Of a stretch of 64,000 nt of DNA, positions 17,784-25,685 are shown piece after piece. The notes below the pieces were generated by a model. It did no database searches and had not been told where the DNA came from. It worked only from the letters and a program-made list of their open reading frames with translations. The stretch is from Phytohabitans houttuyneae (GTDB lineage Bacteria > Actinomycetota > Actinomycetes > Mycobacteriales > Micromonosporaceae). Each line of letters begins with the position of its first letter. Positions within the stretch are counted from its first letter, which is position 1. The DNA is taken from the NCBI RefSeq assembly GCF_011764425.1, contig NZ_BLPF01000001.1, positions 3,339,001 to 3,403,000 on the forward strand. Reading direction: 5' to 3'. A program made the translations under genes and the position numbers.

Positions 17784-19220
17784 TCAGGCGAGGCAGCCGG
17801 CGGTCGGCACGCCCACCACCCGCCACCGGTCGCTGGTCCAGTCGAGGCTGACCATGCAGTTGGCGACGGTCAGTCCGGCGAGGCTTTCCCGCTCCACGCC
17901 GGTGCGGTCGAGCGTCGCGCGCGGGCTGCGGTCGAGCGTCGCCTCGTAGATCGGGGCGTCGAGCGTGAAGAGCCCGTTGGTGGCGACGTTCCGCACCACG
18001 TACACGCCGCCGCGCATCGAGCCGCCGTCGCCGTACGCGGTGTCGATGAGCTTCACCACCTGCTCGCATTCCCGGCAGCCCGGGCCGGCCACCGCCCGCA
18101 ACGGCTCCGTGTCGCCGGTCCCCTGGGCGTGGTTGACCAGCGAGAACCAGTACCTCACGAACGCCGCCCCACCCTCCCTCGAGTGCGCGCCGGCCGCCGC
18201 CGGAAGGGCTGGCGCCTTGGACGTGCGGGTCGCCGAGGCGGCGCCACCGGTCGACTCACTCGGTGTGCGCGTGGCGCCGCCGCCCTGGTCGCTCGCGGGC
18301 TCCCACGGTCGGGTCACCGCGAACGCGCCGAGCACCAGCAACACCGCCACGCCGAACGCGATCGCCAGGCGCGTCGGACTGCCGAACAGCCAGGCGGGGC
18401 CGCGCCCCCTCGGCCCGCCACGCGCGCGGGCGCGGGGCGGTCCGTCGCCGATCGCCGCGCGGGCCGGCGGGGCAGCGGCCACCGGCGCCGACTCCAGGCG
18501 GGTGGCCAGCATCCCCAGCTCGTGGCTGATTTCGGCGGCCGAGGGGCGCGCGCCCGGGTCGGCCCGCACGCACTCGTCGGCGATCATCCGCAGCCGCGCC
18601 GGCGAGTCGCCGGGCAGCATCTCGGCGAGCATCGCGCCGAACGCGTACACGTCGCTCGGCGGCACCGGGACAGCGCCGTCGGTCACTTCCGGAGCGCGGT
18701 ACCTGAGCCGCTCGAAGGGCTCGGGGTAGCGGCGCCCCGCGCGTACCAGAAGCATCACGGAGAAGTCGGTGAGGCGCGCCGCGCCCTCCCCCCGCGCCGG
18801 AACCACCACATTGGACGGTTTGACGTCGCCGTGAACGACGCCGAACTGATGCGCGGCGCTCAGCGCGTCGGCCACCGCGGCCCCCACCGCGGACGCGCTG
18901 CCGGCGTCGAGCGGCCCCTCCCGCGCGAGCCGCCGGCCCAGGTCGACCCCGGGCACAAGGTCTGACACGAGGGCCAGCGTCCCCTCCTCCACCACGATGT
19001 CGAGCAGCCGCGCGATGCTCGGATGCCACAACATGGTGAGCTGGCCACGTGCACGTACAAACCGGTCAACCAGCCGCGGGTCCGCGGCGAGATCGGGATA
19101 TAGAAGCTTTACCGCAACGGTACGGTCAGTGCCGAGATCGAGCGCCTGCCACACCTCGCCGGTATCCCCACCCGCCAGGAACTCATACAGCCGGTAACGG
19201 CCTCCCACCGTTCTAGTCAC
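17784..19220 (-). CDS. Membrane Ser/Thr protein kinase with DUF6318-like outer domain
   Basis: A 478-residue protein. The kinase domain is residues 5-245: Gly loop FLAGGDTGEVW, VAVKLL with K38, catalytic loop HGDVKPSN (D132, K134, N137), RAPEV. The Mg-binding DFG reads DFS (152-154), and HRD reads HGD, so activity may be altered. A membrane helix lies near 284-303. The extracellular part has FVRYWFSLVNHAQGTGDTEPLRAVAGPGCREC, typical of DUF6318 with its Cys pair. GTG 19220 is chosen with GGGGGA 9 bases upstream; GTG 19226 is possible. It is divergent from the VWA gene, sharing a 179-base control region. Confidence 0.85.
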   Translation of the reverse strand: MTRTVGGRYRLYEFLAGGDTGEVWQALDLGTDRTVAVKLLYPDLAADPRLVDRFVRARGQLTMLWHPSIARLLDIVVEEGTLALVSDLVPGVDLGRRLAREGPLDAGSASAVGAAVADALSAAHQFGVVHGDVKPSNVVVPARGEGAARLTDFSVMLLVRAGRRYPEPFERLRYRAPEVTDGAVPVPPSDVYAFGAMLAEMLPGDSPARLRMIADECVRADPGARPSAAEISHELGMLATRLESAPVAAAPPARAAIGDGPPRARARGGPRGRGPAWLFGSPTRLAIAFGVAVLLVLGAFAVTRPWEPASDQGGGATRTPSESTGGAASATRTSKAPALPAAAGAHSREGGAAFVRYWFSLVNHAQGTGDTEPLRAVAGPGCRECEQVVKLIDTAYGDGGSMRGGVYVVRNVATNGLFTLDAPIYEATLDRSPRATLDRTGVERESLAGLTVANCMVSLDWTSDRWRVVGVPTAGCLA

Positions 19221-19399
19221 GAACACCGTCCCCCAATATGACCATTGGCCTGCAGGATTGTGACCGTCATGGCCACCAACCCAGCCCCCGGGACCGTATG
19301 TTCGTATCACTGTGCAACCAACCTGGCGATAAGTCATCTATTTGCACGCAGCGCAATGGTGACTTCGCTGGGCGTATTGCGATGTGGGGGAGAACGGCC

Positions 19400-21169
19400 A
19401 TGGCGGAATCCGTCCTCCGGCACCGGCGCGCCAGCCGTAGCGGCCGGATGGCTGTAACCGCGGGCGCCGTGGTGCTCGCTGTCGGCGGCGGCACGGTGGG
19501 TTATTTCCAGCTCACCGGGAGCAACGAGGCATGCACCGGCACGCCGGTGGAAATCAGCGTCGTGGCTTCACCCGACCACTACCCCGTCGTCAACGAGCTC
19601 ACCGACCGGTGGAACGACTCCGGCCCCACCGTCGGCGACCGCTGCGTCTCGGCCACGGTGCGCGCGATGCCCTCCAGCGCGGTGGCCGCATCGATCGGGC
19701 CCAACTGGGACGAGGCGCGCGACGGACCCCGCCCGGACGTGTGGACGCCGGACTTCAGCGCCTGGCTGGCGCTCGCCGCCGGGCGTCCGGACGCGGCCGG
19801 CGTGCTGCCACAGGAGAAGCCGCCGAGCCTCGCCACCTCGCCGACGCTGATCGCGATGCAGCGGCCGATGGCGGAGGCTCTCGGCTGGCCCAAGCGCGCG
19901 CTCGGGTGGACCGACCTCGTCGGCGCGTTCCGCGAGGGCAAGACCTGGGGCGACTACGGCCACCCCGAGTGGGGTGCGATGCGCCTCGGCATGGCCGACC
20001 CCACCCGCTCCGGCGCGGGGCTGGCCGCCGCGATGACCCTCATGGACCCGGACAACAACCAGCAGCAGTCAAACGACGAGCTGTACATCGCGCTTTCCGC
20101 GTCGCAGCTCACCACGGTCACGGCCGAGGACCCGTCGGCGCTGCTGCGCGAGTACTCGGGCGCGGCCACCAACGAGCTGCCGACGCTGCCGGCCGCGATC
20201 CCGGTGCTGGAGCGCGAGCTGGCCGAGTACGCGGACGGCTCGCCGAGGGTGCCGCTCGTGCCGATCTACCCGAAGGAGGGCGTGGCGTACGCGGACTACC
20301 CGTTCGCCGTGCTCCGCGCGCCGTGGGTCGACGACCTGCGCCGGAAGGCGGCGGCCAGCCTGCTCGCCCACCTGCAGAAGCCGGAGAGCCGCAAGGCGTA
20401 CGAGGCGGCCGGCTTCCGCGACACCGGCCACGCCTCCGGCGACACCGCGCGCCTGGACCCGGAGCGCGGCTTCCAGGCGGCGATCGCCGGCCCGGAGCGC
20501 GCCGCCACCGCTCAGGCGCTCACGCAGATGCTCGCGGTGTGGGGCGTGCTGCAGCGTTCCAACAACGCGCTGCTCCTCCTCGACGTGTCCGGCTCGATGA
20601 ACGACCCGGTGCCGGGCACCAACCAGACCCGCCTCCAGCTCATCCAGCGGGCCGCTATCGCCGGGGCCGGGCTGCTCAACAACGGCACCGTCATCGGGCT
20701 CTGGGCGTTCGCCGCCGAGCTGACTCCCACCACCGACTACCGCGAGCTAGTCGCGCCCGGCCCGGCCGGCGGCATCGTCGGCGGCGTCCCCCGACGCCTA
20801 GCGGTGGCGGGCGCGGTGCAGGGCCTGCGGGCCACCGGCGGCACGGGGCTGTACGACACGATCGGCGCGGCGTACGACCGCATGCAGAAGGCGTGGAAGC
20901 CGAACGCCCAGAACATGGTCGTCGTGATGACCGACGGCAAGAACGAGGACGACTCAGGCCTGTCGCTGCAGCAGCTGCTCGCCAAGCTCAAGGCGTCGGC
21001 CCGCCCGGACCGCCCGCTGCCGATCCTGGCCATCGCGGTCGGCCCCAAGGCGGACGCGTCGGCGCTGGAGCAGATCACGAAGGTCACCGGCGGACGCACG
21101 TTCGTCGAACGCAACGACGTGAGCGCGATCCAGCAGATCATCCTCGCCTTCGCCGGCCGGGTCTCCTGA
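19400..21169 (+). CDS. Substrate-binding and VWA domain membrane protein
   Basis: A 589-residue protein: a basic N terminus and one signal anchor (MAVTAGAVVLAVGGGTVGYF), a solute-binding-protein-like region (about 50-370, VEISVVASPDHYPVVNELTDRWN), and a C-terminal von Willebrand A domain whose MIDAS motif DVSGSM begins at D395, with a later MTDGKNED. VWA domains bind partner proteins through a metal ion. ATG 19400 is preferred over ATG 19382 because GGGGGAG lies directly upstream. The ligand is unknown. Pairing with a membrane kinase suggests an extracytoplasmic sensing role. Confidence 0.85.
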   Translation: MAESVLRHRRASRSGRMAVTAGAVVLAVGGGTVGYFQLTGSNEACTGTPVEISVVASPDHYPVVNELTDRWNDSGPTVGDRCVSATVRAMPSSAVAASIGPNWDEARDGPRPDVWTPDFSAWLALAAGRPDAAGVLPQEKPPSLATSPTLIAMQRPMAEALGWPKRALGWTDLVGAFREGKTWGDYGHPEWGAMRLGMADPTRSGAGLAAAMTLMDPDNNQQQSNDELYIALSASQLTTVTAEDPSALLREYSGAATNELPTLPAAIPVLERELAEYADGSPRVPLVPIYPKEGVAYADYPFAVLRAPWVDDLRRKAAASLLAHLQKPESRKAYEAAGFRDTGHASGDTARLDPERGFQAAIAGPERAATAQALTQMLAVWGVLQRSNNALLLLDVSGSMNDPVPGTNQTRLQLIQRAAIAGAGLLNNGTVIGLWAFAAELTPTTDYRELVAPGPAGGIVGGVPRRLAVAGAVQGLRATGGTGLYDTIGAAYDRMQKAWKPNAQNMVVVMTDGKNEDDSGLSLQQLLAKLKASARPDRPLPILAIAVGPKADASALEQITKVTGGRTFVERNDVSAIQQIILAFAGRVS

Positions 21170-21453
21170 CCTCAGCACCAGGCTCGCCGCAACAGATCGT
21201 GGTACCTATCCGCCACCCTCGAGACCTTTCGGCGGGCAACCGCGACGTCCGTCGTGGTCCGGACCGTTGCGCGGGGCCCCCGGGGAAACGTGGAGCGCAG
21301 CGGAGCGTTTTCTTGGGGTGCGTTCCCGCGGCCACCCTCCGCGGTCGCCCAGCTCAACCCAAGCGGCCGGCTCCGCCGGATCTGCAGAGACTTCGGGAAG
21401 GGGGTCAACGCGGTTGCCGGCTTGCCGCCGCGCCCAACCGCCCGATGGACACC

Positions 21454-21501
21454 GATCGTGGTACTTGCCTGTAGCCAGCACTACAGGCAAGTACCACGAT
21501 C
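21454..21501. repeat. Perfect 21-bp hairpin
   Basis: The arms at 21454-21474 and 21481-21501 are perfectly complementary (core ATCGTGGTACTTGCCTGTAG) around the loop CCAGCA. A partial single arm (ATCGTGGTACCTATC) occurs at about 21196, so the motif is locally repeated. No gene is associated. Confidence 0.85.
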
Positions 21502-21813
21502 CGCCCGGTCGCGGGGCTTGGCCTGCGGACCTGGCAGCGGCGGTCGGGAAGTCGGCGAGCCCTGACGAGCCGCCGACTGCAGCGGTGCCGCGGGAGCATG
21601 CGGTCAGCAGGTGATGCGGACCCGCGGCAAAGCTGCTGCTAGGTCTTGGTTGGTTGCGGTCCTCAGATAGGCCTTCGCGCTCGTGGACGTCCGCCGGCAC
21701 GCGCTGGAAGGGCAGCCAACGTCCCCGAGTTAGAGGGGGGCTGCCGCTGTGCACGCGGTTGGCGCCTCACGCTCCGCGGTCGCCCGGCTCGACCCAGGAG
21801 CCCGCTCCGGCAG

Positions 21814-21858
21814 ATCTTGGTGAGTTAGCGTCGAAATGGCGCGCAAACTCACCAAGAT
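21814..21858. repeat. 13-bp inverted repeat ATCTTGGTGAGTT / AACTCACCAAGAT
   Basis: Perfect arms at 21814-21826 and 21846-21858 enclose a 19-base spacer. The sequence is AT-richer than its surroundings and looks like a REP-type palindromic unit. No transposase is nearby. Confidence 0.75.
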
Positions 21859-22099
21859 TCGAAGCTCACACCGACCCAACTGATCGACAGTCACCGACCG
21901 CGACGACGGCGCCGGTCTGCGGGGACTCGCGCACTCCCGCCTCGATCTGCGGGAGCTGGCTTTTCGGGGGCTGAGCTGGGCGACCGCGGAGGGTGAGGCC
22001 GCGGGAGCAACGGTCCGGACCACGGCGGACATCGCGGTAGCTCACATCTCGTTTCGGGGTTGGACCTTTACCAGAAGCTCACGCTGACCGCGAAGGTCT

Positions 22100-22366
22100 C
22101 TAGCGGTCGACCTGGGTGAAGTCCCAGACGTGAGGCTTGCGGGCGACCAGGTCCTTCGGCGGGTCAGGCATCGGGGTCGGCGAGCTGCGCCACTTCGAGA
22201 TGACCACCACCCGGTGGTCGGTGGAGGAGAAGACCTCGCTCGAGATGTGGAGCGGCTCGACCTCGATGCGCGGCACGGCCGTATCGCAGACCCACGCGAT
22301 CAGGTCGGCGAACTTCGCGGACTCGCCGCGTACCTCCCACATCCGGACGATCACGTCGCCGGACAC
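22100..22366 (-). CDS. Small hypothetical protein coupled to tsaD
   Basis: An 88-residue protein ([48 protein letters not shown]) of unassigned function. The alternating strands and amphipathic helix resemble the ferredoxin-like antibiotic monooxygenase (ABM) fold, but this is only an impression. GTG 22366 overlaps the tsaD stop by one base (TAGTG), so it is the last gene of the tsa operon. Downstream lies the repeat island. Confidence 0.65.
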   Translation of the reverse strand: MSGDVIVRMWEVRGESAKFADLIAWVCDTAVPRIEVEPLHISSEVFSSTDHRVVVISKWRSSPTPMPDPPKDLVARKPHVWDFTQVDR

Positions 22367-23409
22367 TACACGCTCACGATCGTCAGTGGCATTGCCGAAT
22401 CGGCGGGAAGGTCGAGCCGGCTCGGGGCGACGCCGCGCGCGACCAGGTGGGAGCCGAGTGCGGCGACCATCGCGCCGTTGTCGGTGCAGAGTTTGGGGCG
22501 GGGCGCGCGGACCGTGATGCCGTGCTTGGCGCAGCGCGTCTCGGCGAGTGCGCGCAGCCGGGAGTTGGCCGCCACGCCGCCGCCGATCACCAGCGTCTCG
22601 ATGCCGCGGTCGCGGCACGCGTCCACGGCCTTGGCGACCAGCACGTCGCACACGGCCTCCTGGAAGGAGGCGGCAACATCCGCGATCGGGACGGGCTCGC
22701 CGAGGCGTTCGCGCGCTTCCACCCAGCGGGCCACGGCGGTCTTCAGGCCGGAGAACGAGAAGTCGAAGCGATGCGCGGCGAGATCCTTGGGCGCGGTGAG
22801 GCCGCGCGGAAACGGGATCGCCGCCGGGTCGCCCTCGCGGGCCGCGCGGTCGATCGGCGGGCCGCCCGGAAACGGCATGCCGAGCAGCCGCGCCACCTTG
22901 TCGAACGCCTCGCCCGCGGCGTCGTCGATCGTCGCGCCGAGCGGGGTCACGCCGTTGGCGAGGTCGTCGACCTCCAGCAGCGACGAGTGGCCGCCGGAGA
23001 CCAGCAGCGCGATCGCCGGCTCGGGCAGCGGGCCGTGCTCCAGCGTGTCCACCGCCACGTGTGCGGCCAGGTGGTTGACGCCGTAGATGGGCTTTTCGGC
23101 CGCGAGCGCGTACCCCTTGGCGGCGGCGACCCCGACGAGCAGCGCGCCCGCGAGGCCGGGCCCCGCGGTCACGGCGATCGCGTCGATGTCGGCGAGGGTG
23201 ACGCCGGCCTCCTTCAGCGCCCGCTCCATCGTGGGCACGATGGCCTCAAGGTGAGCCCGGCTGGCCACCTCGGGCACCACACCGCCGAACCGCGCGTGCT
23301 CGTCCACACTGGACGCCAGCGCGTCGGCGAGGAGCGTGTGCCCGCGCACCACGCCCACGCCGGTCTCGTCGCACGAGGTCTCGATTCCCAGTACCAGCGG
23401 CTCAGTCAT
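22366..23409 (-). CDS. tsaD: tRNA N6-threonylcarbamoyladenosine transferase TsaD
   Basis: A 347-residue catalytic subunit that transfers the threonylcarbamoyl group to A37 of ANN-decoding tRNAs. Seen: [32 protein letters not shown], the metal-binding NHLAAHV His pair, [34 protein letters not shown] and the C-terminal [12 protein letters not shown]. It works with TsaB and TsaE encoded upstream in the same operon. The start ATG 23409 lies inside the end of rimI (8-base overlap). Confidence 0.97.
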   Translation of the reverse strand: MTEPLVLGIETSCDETGVGVVRGHTLLADALASSVDEHARFGGVVPEVASRAHLEAIVPTMERALKEAGVTLADIDAIAVTAGPGLAGALLVGVAAAKGYALAAEKPIYGVNHLAAHVAVDTLEHGPLPEPAIALLVSGGHSSLLEVDDLANGVTPLGATIDDAAGEAFDKVARLLGMPFPGGPPIDRAAREGDPAAIPFPRGLTAPKDLAAHRFDFSFSGLKTAVARWVEARERLGEPVPIADVAASFQEAVCDVLVAKAVDACRDRGIETLVIGGGVAANSRLRALAETRCAKHGITVRAPRPKLCTDNGAMVAALGSHLVARGVAPSRLDLPADSAMPLTIVSV

Positions 23410-23844
23410 CTTGTCTCATCATCACCAGCGCGTCGGTGTTGCTCGGTTGGTAGTACCCGCGGCGGAGGCCGACGGCCTCGAAACCGTAGGCACCGTAAAG
23501 CTTCTGTGCCGGTCCATTGTCGACGGCGACTTCGAGCAGCACCTTGCGTACGCCACGCCGCGCCGCCTCGGCCAGCAGCGCCTCCAGCAGCGTGCGCCCG
23601 ATGCCGCGGCGCTGGGCGTCACGGCGGACCGCGATGTTTTGCACCCACGCCTCGTCGGGCGGCTGCACGGCCAGGCCCGCGTACCCGAGGATCTCCCCCG
23701 GTCGCCGGTGGCCACGAGGTAGTGGTGGCCGCCGGCCAGTTCGTTCCAGAACATGGTCGCCGACCACTGCTCGGCACCGAAGAGGTCGGCCTCCAGGACC
23801 AGCACCTCGTCGATGTGCCACCAGCGAAACGGCCGAATCTTCAT
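23402..23844 (-). pseudogene. rimI: RimI-type protein N-acetyltransferase, single-base frameshift
   Basis: GNAT acetyltransferase that modifies ribosomal protein S18 and probably other N termini. The first part (MKIRPFRWWHIDEVLVLEADLFGAEQWSATMFWNELAGGHHYLVATGD) is in one frame. The rest (GEILGYAGLAVQPPDEAWVQNIAV, acetyl-CoA motif RRDAQRRGIGRTLLEALL, YGAYGFEAVGLRRGYYQPSNTDALVM) is in another. The break is at the C5 run 23695-23699; a sixth base restores a normal 147-residue RimI. ATG 23844 overlaps the tsaB stop and the end overlaps tsaD, so the operon is intact. A sequence error is the simplest explanation. Confidence 0.85.
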
Positions 23845-24512
23845 CGCAGGACCGGTTTGCGGCCCGCCGCCGCCACAGCGTCCGGCCGCCGCAGGTAGAG
23901 GGGGGTGAGCCGCTCGCTCGGCCCCTTCGCCCGGATCCGCTCGGCGGCCAGCTCGGCGAGCGCGGCGGCCGGCGGGTACATCGGCTCGTCGCGGACCGGG
24001 AGCCCGAGGACGTCCGCGTACTTGTGCGCGCCCTCGCCCACCGCGCCGGTCACGCCCAGCGCCGCCACCCGCTCGGCCACCGACCCGGGCAGGTCGACGT
24101 CGGGCTCGGTGATCCGCGCGCCGCCGTCGTACGCGGCCCAGTAGACCTCTTTGCGCCGCGCGTCGGTGGCGGCCAGGATCCGACCGGCCCCGGCGGCGCG
24201 GCCGAGCGCGTCGAGGGAGCAGACGCCGTAGGTGGGGATGTCGAGGGTCTGGCCCATGCTGGCCGCGGTGACGAGGCCCACGCGCAGGCCGGTGAACGGG
24301 CCGGGCCCGAGGCCGGCCACCACCGCGTCCAGGTCACGCGGCCCGGCGCCGATCTCGCCGAGGACCGCGTGGACGGCGGGCGCGAGCAGCTCACCGTGCG
24401 CCTTGGCGTCCACGGCCTGCCGCTGCGCGCGCATGACGACGCCGTGGTCGGCGACCTCCACGAGCGCCGCCGTCACCGCCGGAGTCGACGAGTCCACCAC
24501 GAGTACGAGCAC
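23841..24512 (-). CDS. tsaB: tRNA t6A biosynthesis protein TsaB
   Basis: A 223-residue scaffold protein of the t6A complex; related to TsaD but without the full active site. Seen: VLVVDSSTPAVTAALVEV, AHGELLAPAVHAVL, GLGPGPFTGLRVGLVTAASMG and a variable C terminus. GTG 24512 is chosen, with AGGG 8 bases upstream; GTG 24521 in the same frame is possible. It lies 29 bases after ung and overlaps rimI by 4 bases. Confidence 0.92.
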   Translation of the reverse strand: MLVLVVDSSTPAVTAALVEVADHGVVMRAQRQAVDAKAHGELLAPAVHAVLGEIGAGPRDLDAVVAGLGPGPFTGLRVGLVTAASMGQTLDIPTYGVCSLDALGRAAGAGRILAATDARRKEVYWAAYDGGARITEPDVDLPGSVAERVAALGVTGAVGEGAHKYADVLGLPVRDEPMYPPAAALAELAAERIRAKGPSERLTPLYLRRPDAVAAAGRKPVLR

Positions 24513-24541
24513 GATATGCACCCTATCCGGGCGCCCAGGAG

Positions 24542-25221
24542 CTACAGCCGGGACCACTCGATCGGGGGCAGTCCGGCGTCGGCGAGGGCCTTGTTCGTCG
24601 CGCTGAACGGGCGGCTGCCCAGGAAGCCGCGCGGGTTCATCGGGCTGGGGTGGCCGGCCTCCAGCACGACGTGCGTCGGGTTGGTCACCAGCTCGGCCTT
24701 CTTGCGGGCGTAGCCGCCCCACAGCAGAAACACCACGCGCTCGTCGCGGTCGTTCAGCGCGCGGATCGTGGCGTCCGTGAAGTCTTCCCAGCCGCGGTTG
24801 GCGTGCGAGCCGGGCTTGCCCTCGCGGACGGTGAGCACCGCGTTGAGCAGGAGTACGCCCTGTGCGGCCCAGCCGCGAAGGTCGCCGGAGCGGGACGGGG
24901 GCACGTCGAGGTCGGCGGCCAGCTCCTTGTAGACGTTGCGCAGCGACGGAGGCACCGCGACGCCCGGACGGACGCTGAAGCTCAACCCGTGCGCCTGGCC
25001 CGCCTTGTGGTACGGGTCCTGCCCCAGGATCAGCACGCGGCAGGACTCGGGGCGCACAGCCGGTACGCGGAGAAGAGGTCCTCCAGCGGCGGGTAACACG
25101 GGCCAGCCGCGAACTCGGCCTCGACGTAAGCGGCCAGCTCGGCCATCCGGGCGGGGTCGAGGTACGGCTCCAGCGCCGACCGCCACCCCGCCGGCAGCAA
25201 CGTCATCAGGTCGAGTGTCAC
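24542..25221 (-). pseudogene. ung: Uracil-DNA glycosylase, single-base frameshift
   Basis: Family 1 UDG, which removes uracil from DNA. The N terminus (MTLDLMTLLPAGWRSALEPYL to SAYRLCAP) is in one frame. The catalytic part is in another: water-activating GQDPYH, GWAAQGVLLLNAVLTV, FLLWGGYARKK and the HPSPMNPRGFLGS loop with the catalytic His. The break is at the G4 run 25049-25052; one extra base restores a 226-residue protein of normal length with every motif. GTG 25221, with GGAGG upstream, overlaps the tsaE stop (GTGA). Probably a sequencing indel. Confidence 0.85.
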
Positions 25222-25685
25222 AAGTCCTCCACGCGTGCCGTCCAGTCCCCACCGTGGGGCTCGAGTCGGACCTCGCGGGAGTCGTCGTCACGGCGGTCGA
25301 TGCGGACCTGGAGGTGCGCGTCGGACAGCTGCTCCACCACGCCCTCGCCCCACTCCACCACGGTGACCGAGTCGTCCACCGAGGCGTCCAGGTCGAGGTC
25401 GTCGATCTCCGCCCGCGGGTCGACCGCCGAGCCTAGCCGGTACGCGTCCGCGTGCACGAGAGCGACGCGGCCACCCTTCGCCGGGTCTGGCTTGTGCACG
25501 CGGGCGATGACGAACGTCGGCGAGGTGATGTCGCCGCGTACGCCCAGGCCTGCGCCGATGCCGCGGACCAGCGCGGTCTTGCCGGCACCGAGCGGGCCGG
25601 TCAGCAGGATCAGGTCGCCGGCGCGCAGGATCGCGCCGAGGCGGCGGCCGAACGCTTCCGTGTCGGACACAGTGGACAGGTTCAC
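25218..25685 (-). CDS. tsaE: tRNA t6A biosynthesis ATPase TsaE
   Basis: A 155-residue P-loop ATPase that drives turnover of the TsaB-TsaD complex. Walker A GPLGAGKT (near residue 30), SPTFVIARVHKP, HADAYRL and VVEWGEGV are the expected motifs. GTG 25685 overlaps the hydrolase stop and its own stop overlaps ung. Confidence 0.95.
   Translation of the reverse strand: MNLSTVSDTEAFGRRLGAILRAGDLILLTGPLGAGKTALVRGIGAGLGVRGDITSPTFVIARVHKPDPAKGGRVALVHADAYRLGSAVDPRAEIDDLDLDASVDDSVTVVEWGEGVVEQLSDAHLQVRIDRRDDDSREVRLEPHGGDWTARVEDL

Larger units (their letters stand above)
21237..22040 (+). repeat. Repeat-rich gene-free element bounded by inverted copies of repeat A
   Basis: This is most of a 930-base stretch without a convincing gene. 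It begins with an inverted, diverged A copy (21237-21270, about 30 of 34 positions), continues with a B unit (about 21270-21331, like the one at 11842) and two strong hairpins, and ends with a forward A copy (21993-22040, one mismatch). Frames crossing it encode only low-complexity Arg/Pro/Ala peptides. The order resembles the smaller copy at 11823-12041, suggesting a non-autonomous mobile or amplified element. Confidence 0.7.
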
